From: Paludibacteraceae bacterium
Lineage (GTDB): Bacteria > Bacteroidota > Bacteroidia > Bacteroidales > Paludibacteraceae
Reading direction: 5' to 3'
Assembly: GCA_947445425.1 (NCBI GenBank)
Contig: CANFFA010000134.1
Span: 1 to 6,709 of the forward strand
Length of the DNA: 6,709 nucleotides
This document shows, one piece after another, positions 1 to 5,140 of this stretch. Under the pieces are notes generated by a model, which ran no database searches, was not told the DNA's origin, and saw nothing but the letters and a program-made list of their open reading frames with translations. The position numbers and the translations under genes are program-made. Within the stretch, counting starts at the first letter, position 1; the number at the start of each line of letters is the position of its first letter.

Positions 1-18
1 AAAATCTTGCTTTTCCAT
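1..18 (-). CDS. Possible start of a divergent gene, cut by the window edge
   Basis: On the minus strand an ATG at 18-16 opens a frame that stays open to the window edge, giving only the six residues MEKQDF. The call rests on a good Bacteroidota-type -7 box (TATCTTTG, minus strand, 30-23) four bases upstream, an arrangement that would give a leaderless or nearly leaderless mRNA. The gene would be transcribed divergently from nirB. Six codons are too few to name a product. The box could instead serve a start further left, outside the window. Confidence 0.33.
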
Positions 19-22
19 ACCA

Positions 23-30
23 CAAAGATA
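23..30 (-). promoter_or_regulatory. Bacteroidota-type -7 promoter box reading leftward
   Basis: The minus strand reads TATCTTTG, a full match to the TAnnTTTG -7 consensus of the primary sigma factor of Bacteroidota. I do not see a convincing TTG-type -33 element about 20 bases further upstream (around 51-54), so the promoter is supported by one box only. It faces away from nirB. No equally good box is visible for nirB on the plus strand within 1-81. Confidence 0.4.
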
Positions 31-81
31 CGAAAAAATTCCGATATAATACCGTCAGGTTAATAGCACATTATTTTACTT

Positions 82-2571
82 ATGAAAAAGAAATTAATCG
101 TAGTTGGAAACGGAATGACAGCCGTCAAATTTTGTCAAAAAATGGTAGAGGCTGGATTGTTAAATCAATTTGATTTAATGGTCATTGGCGAAGAGCCACA
201 TTATGCGTATGATCGTGTACATTTGACTGATTATTATACAGGTACAGATGTATTAGACCTTCATTTAGTGCCGATACAATGGTATAAAGATAACCAAATA
301 GAGGTCATTACCCATACCAAAGTGACACTGATCGACAAGCATAATTTGACTGTTGAACTAGAGGATAAATCTATCTTTAAATATGATACTTTGGTTTTGG
401 CAACTGGTTCTGCAGCCTTTGTACCTCCTATTGAAGGAAAAGATAAAGACGGCGTTTTTGTTTATCGTACCATTTATGATTTAAGTCTAATCAAAGAGTA
501 TGTAAAAGGTGCAAAAAAAGGAGTAGTCATTGGTGGTGGTTTATTGGGTTTAGAAGCCGCAAAAGCCATAATGGACGATGGAATTGAGAGTACGATTATA
601 GAAAGAAATCCTTGGTTGATGGGTCGACAATTGGACAAGCAAGGTGCTTCTTTTTTACACAAAAAATTAGGGGAACAAGGTTTGAACATCATTACCGATA
701 CCAATATCGCACGCGTTTTGGGCGATGATAAGGTTACGGGAATTGAATTTATTGATGGTACCAGCATTGAAACGGATATTATTGTAATCTCTTCTGGTAT
801 CAAAGCACGGGATGAGTTGGCCATTAAGGCTGGTCTTGAAGTGGGTAAATTTGGTGGTATTTTGGTGGATGAAGGGATGCAGACTACCTATCCAGGCATA
901 TACGCCATTGGTGAATGTGCCTTGGCAGCAGGAATGACATGGGGATTAGTGGCTCCTTGTTATGAAATGGCTGAAGTCTTAGTAGAAAGATTAAAAGGCG
1001 AGGACAGATCTTTCCTTGGTACGGATATGTCTACCAAATTAAAACTAATTGGCTCTGAAGTGGCTAGCTTTGGGGATGCTTTGGGTTCTACTCCAGGCGC
1101 CATTCCATTAGTACTTGAAAATAGATTTACGCAGGTTTACAAACGTATCAATATTTCTGAGGATGGTAAATATTTATTGGGTGGTATTTTAGTAGGAGAT
1201 GCTTCTGATTACAATACGCTTTTACAGATCTATAAAAATAAAATTGTACTTCCTGCCAATCCAGAAAGCCTATTGTCAACCCAGTCTCAAGGCGGAGGTT
1301 TTAGCTTGAGCGTACTCGATTTGGCCGATGATGCTGTGATTTGTTCTTGTGAAGGGGTTACCAAGGGTAAAATCTGTAATGCCATTGAAAATGATGGGGT
1401 TACAACAGTGGCAGGTTTGAAGAAATGTACCAAGGCAGGTACGGGTTGTGGTGGATGCGTTCCAATGGTAGATGATTTACTTACTGCTGTTTTGAAAAAG
1501 CAAGGTAAGGACGTGAAAAAAGTAGTTTGTGAACATTTCGCATATTCAAGACAAGAGCTTTTTGATATTGTTAAGCTTGAGGAGATTAAAACTTATCCTG
1601 ATTTACTGGCAAAAAAAGGGCATGGTATGGGCTGCGAAATTTGTAAACCATTGGTAGCTTCTTTGTTAGCTAGTATATGGAATGAACCCATCGTGAAGCA
1701 CCAACAAATTCAAGATACCAATGATAAATTCTTGGGGAACATTCAACGGGGTGGTACTTATTCCATTGTTCCTCGTATTGCTGGAGGTGAAATTACCCCT
1801 CAGAAATTGGAAGTGATTGGTCGTATCGGTAAAAAGTATGATCTCTATTGTAAAATTACAGGAGGACAAAGGATAGATCTCTTTGGCGCAAGGGTAGATC
1901 AATTACCTGAAATATGGGAAGAATTGATTGATGAGGGTTTTGAAAGTGGACATGCTTATGGAAAATCTTTGCGTACGGTAAAGAGTTGTGTGGGTTCTAC
2001 TTGGTGTCGTTTTGGTCTACATGATTCTGTCAGTTTTGCGATACAAATTGAAAATAGATACAAAGGTTTACGCTCTCCGCACAAGTTAAAAGGAGGTGTT
2101 TCGGGTTGTGTTCGTGAATGTGCCGAAGCAAAAGGGAAAGACTTCGGTATTATTGCTACTGATAAAGGATGGAATTTATATGTAAGTGGAAATGGAGGTT
2201 CTAATCCAGTGCATGCCGTATTGTTGGCCTCAGACATTGACTCAGATACTTGTATTAAATACCTAGATCGTTTTCTAATGTTCTATATTAAAACTGCTGC
2301 ACCCCTTACCCGTACTTCAAAATGGTTGGCTGGACTAGAGGGTGGAATTGAATACCTCAAAGACGTAGTCATTAACGATTGTTTGGGAATGGCTGAACAG
2401 TTTGAAAAAGAGATGCAATTCCAGGTAGATACATACAAATGTGAGTGGAAAGAGGTGGTAAATAATCCTGAATTAAGAGCCAAATTCAAAGCTTTTGCAA
2501 ATTCGGATCAAACTGATAGTAGCATTAAATTTGTTCCTATTAGAGATCAAAAAATGCCAACTCCTTGTTAA
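82..2571 (+). CDS. nirB: NADH-dependent assimilatory nitrite reductase, large subunit NirB
   Basis: This cytoplasmic subunit reduces nitrite to ammonium with six electrons, passed from NADH through FAD and Fe-S centres to siroheme. At 829 aa it is full length for the family (E. coli about 847). Domains in order: an FAD-binding Rossmann motif GNGMTA (residues 9-14, with Ala in the last Gly position of GxGxxG); an NAD-binding motif IGGGLLGLEAA (about 150-160); an FAD-contacting YPGIYAIGE segment (about 270-278); a BFD-like [2Fe-2S] domain with C421-x-C423 and C456-x-x-C459; and a second BFD-like half with C483-x-H485 and C518-x-x-C521. Then come the ferredoxin-like half domain (about 555-610) and the siroheme/[4Fe-4S] domain with C636-x5-C642 and C676-x3-C680. 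All cluster ligands are present, so the enzyme looks active. The ATG at 82 has no Shine-Dalgarno sequence, as is usual in Bacteroidota. Its partner nirD starts 477 bases downstream, beyond repeat DNA. Confidence 0.97.
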   Translation: MKKKLIVVGNGMTAVKFCQKMVEAGLLNQFDLMVIGEEPHYAYDRVHLTDYYTGTDVLDLHLVPIQWYKDNQIEVITHTKVTLIDKHNLTVELEDKSIFKYDTLVLATGSAAFVPPIEGKDKDGVFVYRTIYDLSLIKEYVKGAKKGVVIGGGLLGLEAAKAIMDDGIESTIIERNPWLMGRQLDKQGASFLHKKLGEQGLNIITDTNIARVLGDDKVTGIEFIDGTSIETDIIVISSGIKARDELAIKAGLEVGKFGGILVDEGMQTTYPGIYAIGECALAAGMTWGLVAPCYEMAEVLVERLKGEDRSFLGTDMSTKLKLIGSEVASFGDALGSTPGAIPLVLENRFTQVYKRINISEDGKYLLGGILVGDASDYNTLLQIYKNKIVLPANPESLLSTQSQGGGFSLSVLDLADDAVICSCEGVTKGKICNAIENDGVTTVAGLKKCTKAGTGCGGCVPMVDDLLTAVLKKQGKDVKKVVCEHFAYSRQELFDIVKLEEIKTYPDLLAKKGHGMGCEICKPLVASLLASIWNEPIVKHQQIQDTNDKFLGNIQRGGTYSIVPRIAGGEITPQKLEVIGRIGKKYDLYCKITGGQRIDLFGARVDQLPEIWEELIDEGFESGHAYGKSLRTVKSCVGSTWCRFGLHDSVSFAIQIENRYKGLRSPHKLKGGVSGCVRECAEAKGKDFGIIATDKGWNLYVSGNGGSNPVHAVLLASDIDSDTCIKYLDRFLMFYIKTAAPLTRTSKWLAGLEGGIEYLKDVVINDCLGMAEQFEKEMQFQVDTYKCEWKEVVNNPELRAKFKAFANSDQTDSSIKFVPIRDQKMPTPC

Positions 2572-2597
2572 TTAATAATATACTTCTAGCGAAAGAA

Positions 2598-2735
2598 AAG
2601 TAAGGAGCACCAGAGGTGCGACATCTTTGTGTTTTGTAAATCAGAATAGAAACAAAGATGTCGCTCCTACGGAGCTTGATTTGTACTTTGATCATTATTA
2701 CTACAAAGAAGCCGCACCTCTGGTGCTTTTTACTT
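2598..2735. repeat. 138-bp palindromic intergenic element with 23-bp ends (element E)
   Basis: The arms 2598-2620 and 2713-2735 pair over 23 positions. The only two non-Watson-Crick positions (2604/2729 and 2605/2728) are G-U wobbles in the plus-strand transcript, so an RNA stem is unbroken. Inside are a second perfect 13-bp inverted pair (2618-2630 with 2652-2664), which competes with the outer stem, and three mini-hairpins of 5-bp stem and 3-base loop: GCACC-AGA-GGTGC (2607-2619), GCTCC-TAC-GGAGC (2663-2675) and GCACC-TCT-GGTGC (2714-2726). This resembles the REP/BIME type of element mobilised by Y1 (RAYT) transposases, but no such gene is in the window, so that link is inference. Because it directly follows nirB, it could also act as a terminator or mRNA-stabilising structure. 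Confidence 0.8.
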
Positions 2736-2812
2736 AGATGTAGTTTATAAGAAGTCCTAAAAATTGACTTTCGAAAGAAGGATAATGAAGTGAAACTTCT
2801 AACACAAAATAA

Positions 2813-3037
2813 TTAAGCAATGCGCTTGATATAATGTCGTATTATTTTGTTCGCTCAAAAAATATTTTTTAACGCAAAGATGCAAAGATGCAAAGGTGCT
2901 AAGACGCTAAGAAATTTATATACTGTATATCTGAACTTTGCGACTTCAAAACTTAGCGTTCTTGGCGTTCAAAAATATTAAAATGACTTATTGGAGAAGA
3001 CCAGATTATACGACATTATATTGTTCTAAATATTTAA
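2813..3037. mobile_element. 225-bp terminal-inverted-repeat element (element A), MITE-like
   Basis: The left end starts TTAAG at 2813 and contains AATGTCGTATTATTT (2833-2847). The right end, read from 3037 on the minus strand, starts TTAAA and carries the same ATAATGTCGTAT core. The perfect inner pair is 14 bp (2829-2842 with 3008-3021), and it sits at about the same distance from the TTAA at both ends. The left end aligns without gaps over about 35 bases to the right end of element B (6670-6705, minus strand), which fixes the boundaries better than either copy alone. There is no coding capacity. A target duplication is not clear; TTAA itself or TA are possible. The right end stops 11 bases before the nirD ATG, so the element forms most of the nirD leader region. 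Confidence 0.68.
2861..2979. repeat. GCAAAGAT octamer array with a partial inverted copy, inside element A
   Basis: An 8-base unit is repeated: GCAAAGAT (2874-2881), GCAAAGAT (2882-2889), GCAAAGGT (2890-2897), GCTAAGAC (2898-2905) and GCTAAG (2906-2911). A partial inverted copy follows: ACGCTAAG (2904-2911) pairs with CTTAGCGT (2952-2959), and the outer arms 2861-2875 and 2965-2979 match at 14 of 15 positions. 'ACGCAAAG' arrays ending in an inverted copy are a widespread intergenic motif in Bacteroidota. Here the array forms the interior of element A. Confidence 0.75.
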
Positions 3038-3048
3038 AGCAAACGATT

Positions 3049-3396
3049 ATGGAAAATATAAATAATAAATCAGTTGAATGGCACAAAGCCATCAAAGCCA
3101 TTGAAGTTCCGGAAAATGGAGGGGTGGCCGTATTAATTGAAGGAAAGCAAATTGCAATCTTTAACTTTACTGTAAAGGGCGAATGGTATGCTTGTCAAAA
3201 CCTCTGCCCACACAAACAAGAAATGGCCTTGGCTCGTGGATTGATTGGAGATCTTAATGGTGAACCTAAAATTGCCTGTCCCTTTCACAAAAAGTCATTC
3301 TCTTTGGAGTCAGGTGCCTGCTTGAATGATGATTTGTGTAATATAGATGTCTATCCTGTAAAAATTGAGGAGGATTTTGTATATATAGGTCTATAA
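3049..3396 (+). CDS. nirD: Nitrite reductase small subunit NirD, Rieske-type [2Fe-2S] protein
   Basis: This is the small partner of NirB in cytoplasmic NADH-dependent nitrite reduction. At 115 aa it has the normal NirD length (E. coli about 108). The Rieske ligands are complete: C53-P-H55 and C77-P-F-H80, in the family context 'NLCPHK' and 'IACPFHKKSFSLESG', so this NirD should carry a cluster. I chose the ATG at 3049 because family similarity begins near W11. Earlier in-frame starts (TTG at 2938, ATG at 2983) lie inside repeat element A and add residues unlike NirD. No clear Shine-Dalgarno sequence is visible. The stop codon overlaps the strong ribosome site of mobA, so nirD is probably cotranscribed with mobA and mobB. 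Separation from nirB by 477 bases is unusual. Confidence 0.93.
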   Translation: MENINNKSVEWHKAIKAIEVPENGGVAVLIEGKQIAIFNFTVKGEWYACQNLCPHKQEMALARGLIGDLNGEPKIACPFHKKSFSLESGACLNDDLCNIDVYPVKIEEDFVYIGL

Positions 3397-3401
3397 GGAG
3401 G
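3395..3401 (+). promoter_or_regulatory. Strong Shine-Dalgarno site for mobA
   Basis: AAGGAGG begins within the nirD stop codon and lies 11 bases before the mobA ATG at 3413. It is the only near-perfect ribosome site in front of a gene in this window. Bacteroidota ribosomes generally make little use of Shine-Dalgarno pairing, so a match this good at an intra-operon start suggests reinitiation or coupling of mobA to nirD translation. The spacing is a little longer than optimal. Confidence 0.7.
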
Positions 3402-3412
3402 CGCTATCCATC

Positions 3413-3964
3413 ATGAATCAAAGCCTAACTGGTATATTAATGTGTGGTGGAAAATCGTCACGCATGGGAAAGGATAAGTATGCATTGCTGTTCAACTCTA
3501 TACCTATGTATAAACCAGCCTTAAGTACCTTGAGCAGCTTTTGTAATCAGATTCTAATTTCTTCAAATACTAAATTCCCAGAGTTTGCTAATCACACAAT
3601 AGTAGAAGATGAGGTGAAGGAAATTGGCCCTATGGGAGGAATTTATTCCTGTCTTAAAATGAGTAAATCCAGCTACAACTTAGTGTTGGCTTGCGATATG
3701 CCTTTGGTTAATGGTGATTTTATGTCGAAATTAATAGACAATTTAAAGGATGAGTATGATGCTGTAGTACCACAATTTAAGGGTCGCCCAGAGCCTCTTT
3801 ATGCCATTTATAAAAGTACTATACTTTTAAATATTGAGGACTGTATTAGAAAAGAAAAATATGCCTTAAATTACCTCCTCTCAACATTAAATGTGTGTTA
3901 TGTTCAAGTTGAGGAGGGTTGTACTGAATTTCAAAATATAAATACTCCTCAAGAATTACGCTGA
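3413..3964 (+). CDS. mobA: Molybdenum cofactor guanylyltransferase MobA
   Basis: This cytoplasmic enzyme transfers GMP from GTP to Mo-molybdopterin, making the guanine dinucleotide cofactor used by DMSO-reductase-family enzymes such as assimilatory nitrate reductase. It is 183 aa, close to the family norm of about 190. Motifs in order: the nucleotide-binding loop ILMCGGKSSRMGKDK (residues 8-22), GPMGGI (72-77), the metal-binding segment LACDMPLV (92-99, with D95), RPEPLYAIY (125-133) and the C-terminal FQNINTPQEL (173-182). All are characteristic of MobA in the NTP-transferase family. It begins behind a strong ribosome site overlapping the nirD stop and its own stop overlaps the next start (TGATG, 3962-3966), so it sits in the middle of a coupled nirD-mobA-mobB unit. 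A bis-MGD enzyme is therefore expected close by. Confidence 0.93.
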   Translation: MNQSLTGILMCGGKSSRMGKDKYALLFNSIPMYKPALSTLSSFCNQILISSNTKFPEFANHTIVEDEVKEIGPMGGIYSCLKMSKSSYNLVLACDMPLVNGDFMSKLIDNLKDEYDAVVPQFKGRPEPLYAIYKSTILLNIEDCIRKEKYALNYLLSTLNVCYVQVEEGCTEFQNINTPQELR

Positions 3965-4518
3965 TGATAGAGAATAAACCTTATTATCCTTCTGTATTAT
4001 TGGTCGCTGGGACGGGTCGTAATTGTGGCAAAACGACGCTTGTGTCTACCATTTGCAACCAGATGAAGGCATTGCATCCTCCTATTTGTATTAAAATATC
4101 GAATCATTTTCATCCCCAAATAGGCTCGTTTTGTCACTTTTCCTCTCCTAATTTTCGAATTTTTGAAGAAAAGATAGGTGCTTCTGATAAAGACTCAGCC
4201 CGTATGTTGAGGGCAGGAGCAGCTCACTCATTTTTTATAGAGGCCGACGGAGCATATGTTTATGAAGCTTTTGTGCAATTAATTTCTTTAATTCCGAATA
4301 ATGCTCCCATTATATGTGAATCTGGGAACCTTCGAAACTACATTGTTCCAGGTAAATTTATACTTTTGCACACCAAAGATACCCAACCTAAGCCTCAAGC
4401 ACTTGAATTAATCCCATTGGCAGACCATTATTGGGTTTCTGCCCAAGGTGAACTTCAAATACCTGAGGACTATGTTTGTTATAGAAATGAAACTTGGGAG
4501 TTAAATACTATGGATTAG
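3964..4518 (+). CDS. mobB: MobB-like P-loop NTPase of molybdopterin guanine dinucleotide synthesis
   Basis: MobB proteins are accessory GTP-binding partners of MobA. This 184-aa protein is close to the E. coli MobB length (about 175). It has a P-loop GTGRNCGKTTL (residues 16-26), an IKISNHFH segment (43-50) matching the IKHTHH region of MobB, and KDSARMLRAGAA (76-87) matching the MobB signature KDSxxLRxAGAA. A hydrophobic strand ends in ICESG (117-121) where MobB has VEGF. The P-loop is one residue longer than the usual MobB WSGTGKT and has the spacing of dethiobiotin-synthetase loops (GTxxxxGKT). The start overlaps the mobA stop by one base, indicating translational coupling. The name rests on motifs plus position; a diverged SIMIBI-class NTPase with another metal-cofactor role is the alternative. 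Confidence 0.72.
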   Translation: MIENKPYYPSVLLVAGTGRNCGKTTLVSTICNQMKALHPPICIKISNHFHPQIGSFCHFSSPNFRIFEEKIGASDKDSARMLRAGAAHSFFIEADGAYVYEAFVQLISLIPNNAPIICESGNLRNYIVPGKFILLHTKDTQPKPQALELIPLADHYWVSAQGELQIPEDYVCYRNETWELNTMD

Positions 4519-4660
4519 TCAATAAATAAGATTTCTAAATCTACTTTCTGAGTAAGAATACAAGTTGATCTCGCTGATAAAAAACATATATGCTAAACTT
4601 TATTTACGGACAATTCTTAAATAGTATTTATTTCCATAATGGCTTAGATTATAATACTTC
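4519..4660. other. AT-rich spacer after mobB, no firm feature
   Basis: This is the stretch between the mobB stop and the start of element C. I see only a weak 6-bp hairpin, AGATTT-CT-AAATCT (4529-4542), without a T-run, which is a poor terminator candidate. There is also a 28-codon open frame (4590-4676) that runs into element C and has no recognisable product. The last 20 bases may be a decayed outer part of the left end of C. Confidence 0.5.
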
Positions 4661-4705
4661 TATCAATGTCGTTTAGTTAAGCCTGAAGGGCTTGAAAGTG
4701 AATAG

Positions 4706-4724
4706 CCACGAGTTCCACTCGTGG
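4706..4724. repeat. Mini-hairpin, left arm of element C
   Basis: CCACGAGT-TCC-ACTCGTGG: a perfect 8-bp stem with a 3-base loop. The partner in the right arm (5084-5102) has the same stem but loop TTC. Confidence 0.85.
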
Positions 4725-4744
4725 ACCTACATGTAGTATATAAC

Positions 4745-4762
4745 CAACCCCTGGAAGGGTTG
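4745..4762. repeat. Mini-hairpin CAACCC/GGGTTG in element C
   Basis: CAACCC-CTGGAA-GGGTTG: a 6-bp stem and 6-base loop. It is the inverted counterpart of the palindrome that insertion D interrupted (4785-4797 joined to 5060-5063). Its right half can alternatively pair with 4783-4790 to form the central loop of the element. Confidence 0.65.
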
Positions 4763-4788
4763 AAGGTTATAAATGATTAACATTCAAC

Positions 4789-4797
4789 CCTTTCAGG
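4789..4797. repeat. 9-bp target-site duplication of insertion D, left copy
   Basis: CCTTTCAGG, immediately left of the TGGGGTGTAA terminus and identical in the same direction to 5051-5059. The sequence is a palindrome except for its TTC centre. An inverted copy would read CCTGAAAGG, so the match is a true direct repeat. Confidence 0.72.
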
Positions 4798-5050
4798 TGG
4801 GGTGTAAGAAATCAACTGCTTTGTCAAAATAACTTCGTTCATAAAAAATAGAACACGGATTTCCAGGGTCTAAGCGGATTGAAAACGGATTAAAAAAAAT
4901 GCAAGCATTTTTGATAAGACGTTCTTATCAATTGACGTAGTCAATTTTAAATCAGTTTTTCAATCCGTTTCTTCAGCGAAAATCCGTGTACCATTCTTTT
5001 GTTTTTAGTACGAAGATTTTCAAAACAATCATTTGATTTTTTACACCCCA
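4798..5050. mobile_element. 253-bp MITE-like insertion (element D)
   Basis: The termini are TGGGGTGTAA (4798-4807) and its exact reverse complement TTACACCCCA (5041-5050). The inverted similarity continues at 21 of the first 24 positions and recurs at CTTCGT 36 bases in from both ends. A 9-bp direct repeat CCTTTCAGG flanks it. Removing D and one duplicate restores a 17-bp palindrome, CAACCCT-TTC-AGGGTTG, which fits the host element. There is no transposase or open frame, so it would be moved in trans. A 9-bp duplication is compatible with IS256- or IS4-type transposases, among others; the family is not determined. The interior is the 149-bp structured module at 4847-4995. Confidence 0.78.
4847..4995. 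repeat. 149-bp structured 'CGGATT' module, copy 1 (inside element D)
   Basis: The module is built as nested inverted pairs: outer arms 4847-4862 with 4980-4995 (14 of 16), middle arms 4875-4885 with 4957-4967 (11 of 11), then three inner hairpins. These are AAAAATGC-AA-GCATTTTT (4895-4912), a 9-bp stem with CGT loop (4911-4919 with 4923-4931) and AATTGAC-GTA-GTCAATT (4930-4946). It aligns without gaps to 6506-6654 at about 119 of 149 positions by my manual count. There is no coding capacity. The regular nesting suggests a folded RNA or a cruciform DNA substrate. Confidence 0.8.
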
Positions 5051-5059
5051 CCTTTCAGG
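5051..5059. repeat. 9-bp target-site duplication of insertion D, right copy
   Basis: CCTTTCAGG, immediately right of the TTACACCCCA terminus and identical in direct orientation to 4789-4797. Confidence 0.72.
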
Positions 5060-5083
5060 GTTGTTTTATCTTTTTACAATTTA

Positions 5084-5102
5084 CCACGAGTTTCACTCGT
5101 GG
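5084..5102. repeat. Mini-hairpin, right arm of element C
   Basis: CCACGAGT-TTC-ACTCGTGG: a perfect 8-bp stem with a 3-base loop. It lies in the inverted arm, yet its loop resembles the left copy (TCC) in the direct orientation rather than as a reverse complement. Confidence 0.85.
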
Positions 5103-5140
5103 CTATTCACTTTCAAGCCCTTTAGGCTTTTAAAAAACCA

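Noticed and set aside
31..81. FNR/CRP-type operator or TAnnTTTG promoter for nirB
   Set aside because: ACCGTCAGGT (51-60) is only a weak partial palindrome. No TTGAT-N4-ATCAA-like site or plus-strand -7 box is convincing in the short upstream sequence available.
474..824. Minus-strand open frames opposite nirB (also 1666-1902, 1956-2237 and 2283-2489) and opposite moeA (6135-6410)
   Set aside because: They lie antisense to well-conserved coding sequence, have no family signature or promoter, and look like by-products of the codon pattern on the plus strand.
2874..2911. Octamer array considered as a small CRISPR
   Set aside because: The units are contiguous 8-mers without spacers and no cas gene is present. 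It is a simple tandem repeat with an inverted partner.
2938..3048. N-terminal extension of NirD from a TTG at 2938 or an ATG at 2983
   Set aside because: Both starts are inside repeat element A and the added residues are unlike NirD. The ATG at 3049 gives the usual family length.
4590..4676. 28-codon open frame between mobB and element C
   Set aside because: It is very short, has no ribosome site and no recognisable motif, and its end lies in the terminal repeat of element C. It may be a remnant but cannot be supported.
4895..4912. AAAAATGC-AA-GCATTTTT as an intrinsic terminator
   Set aside because: The stem is A/T-rich with a two-base loop, and it is an internal part of a repeated module also found in copy 2, so a dedicated terminator role is not supported.
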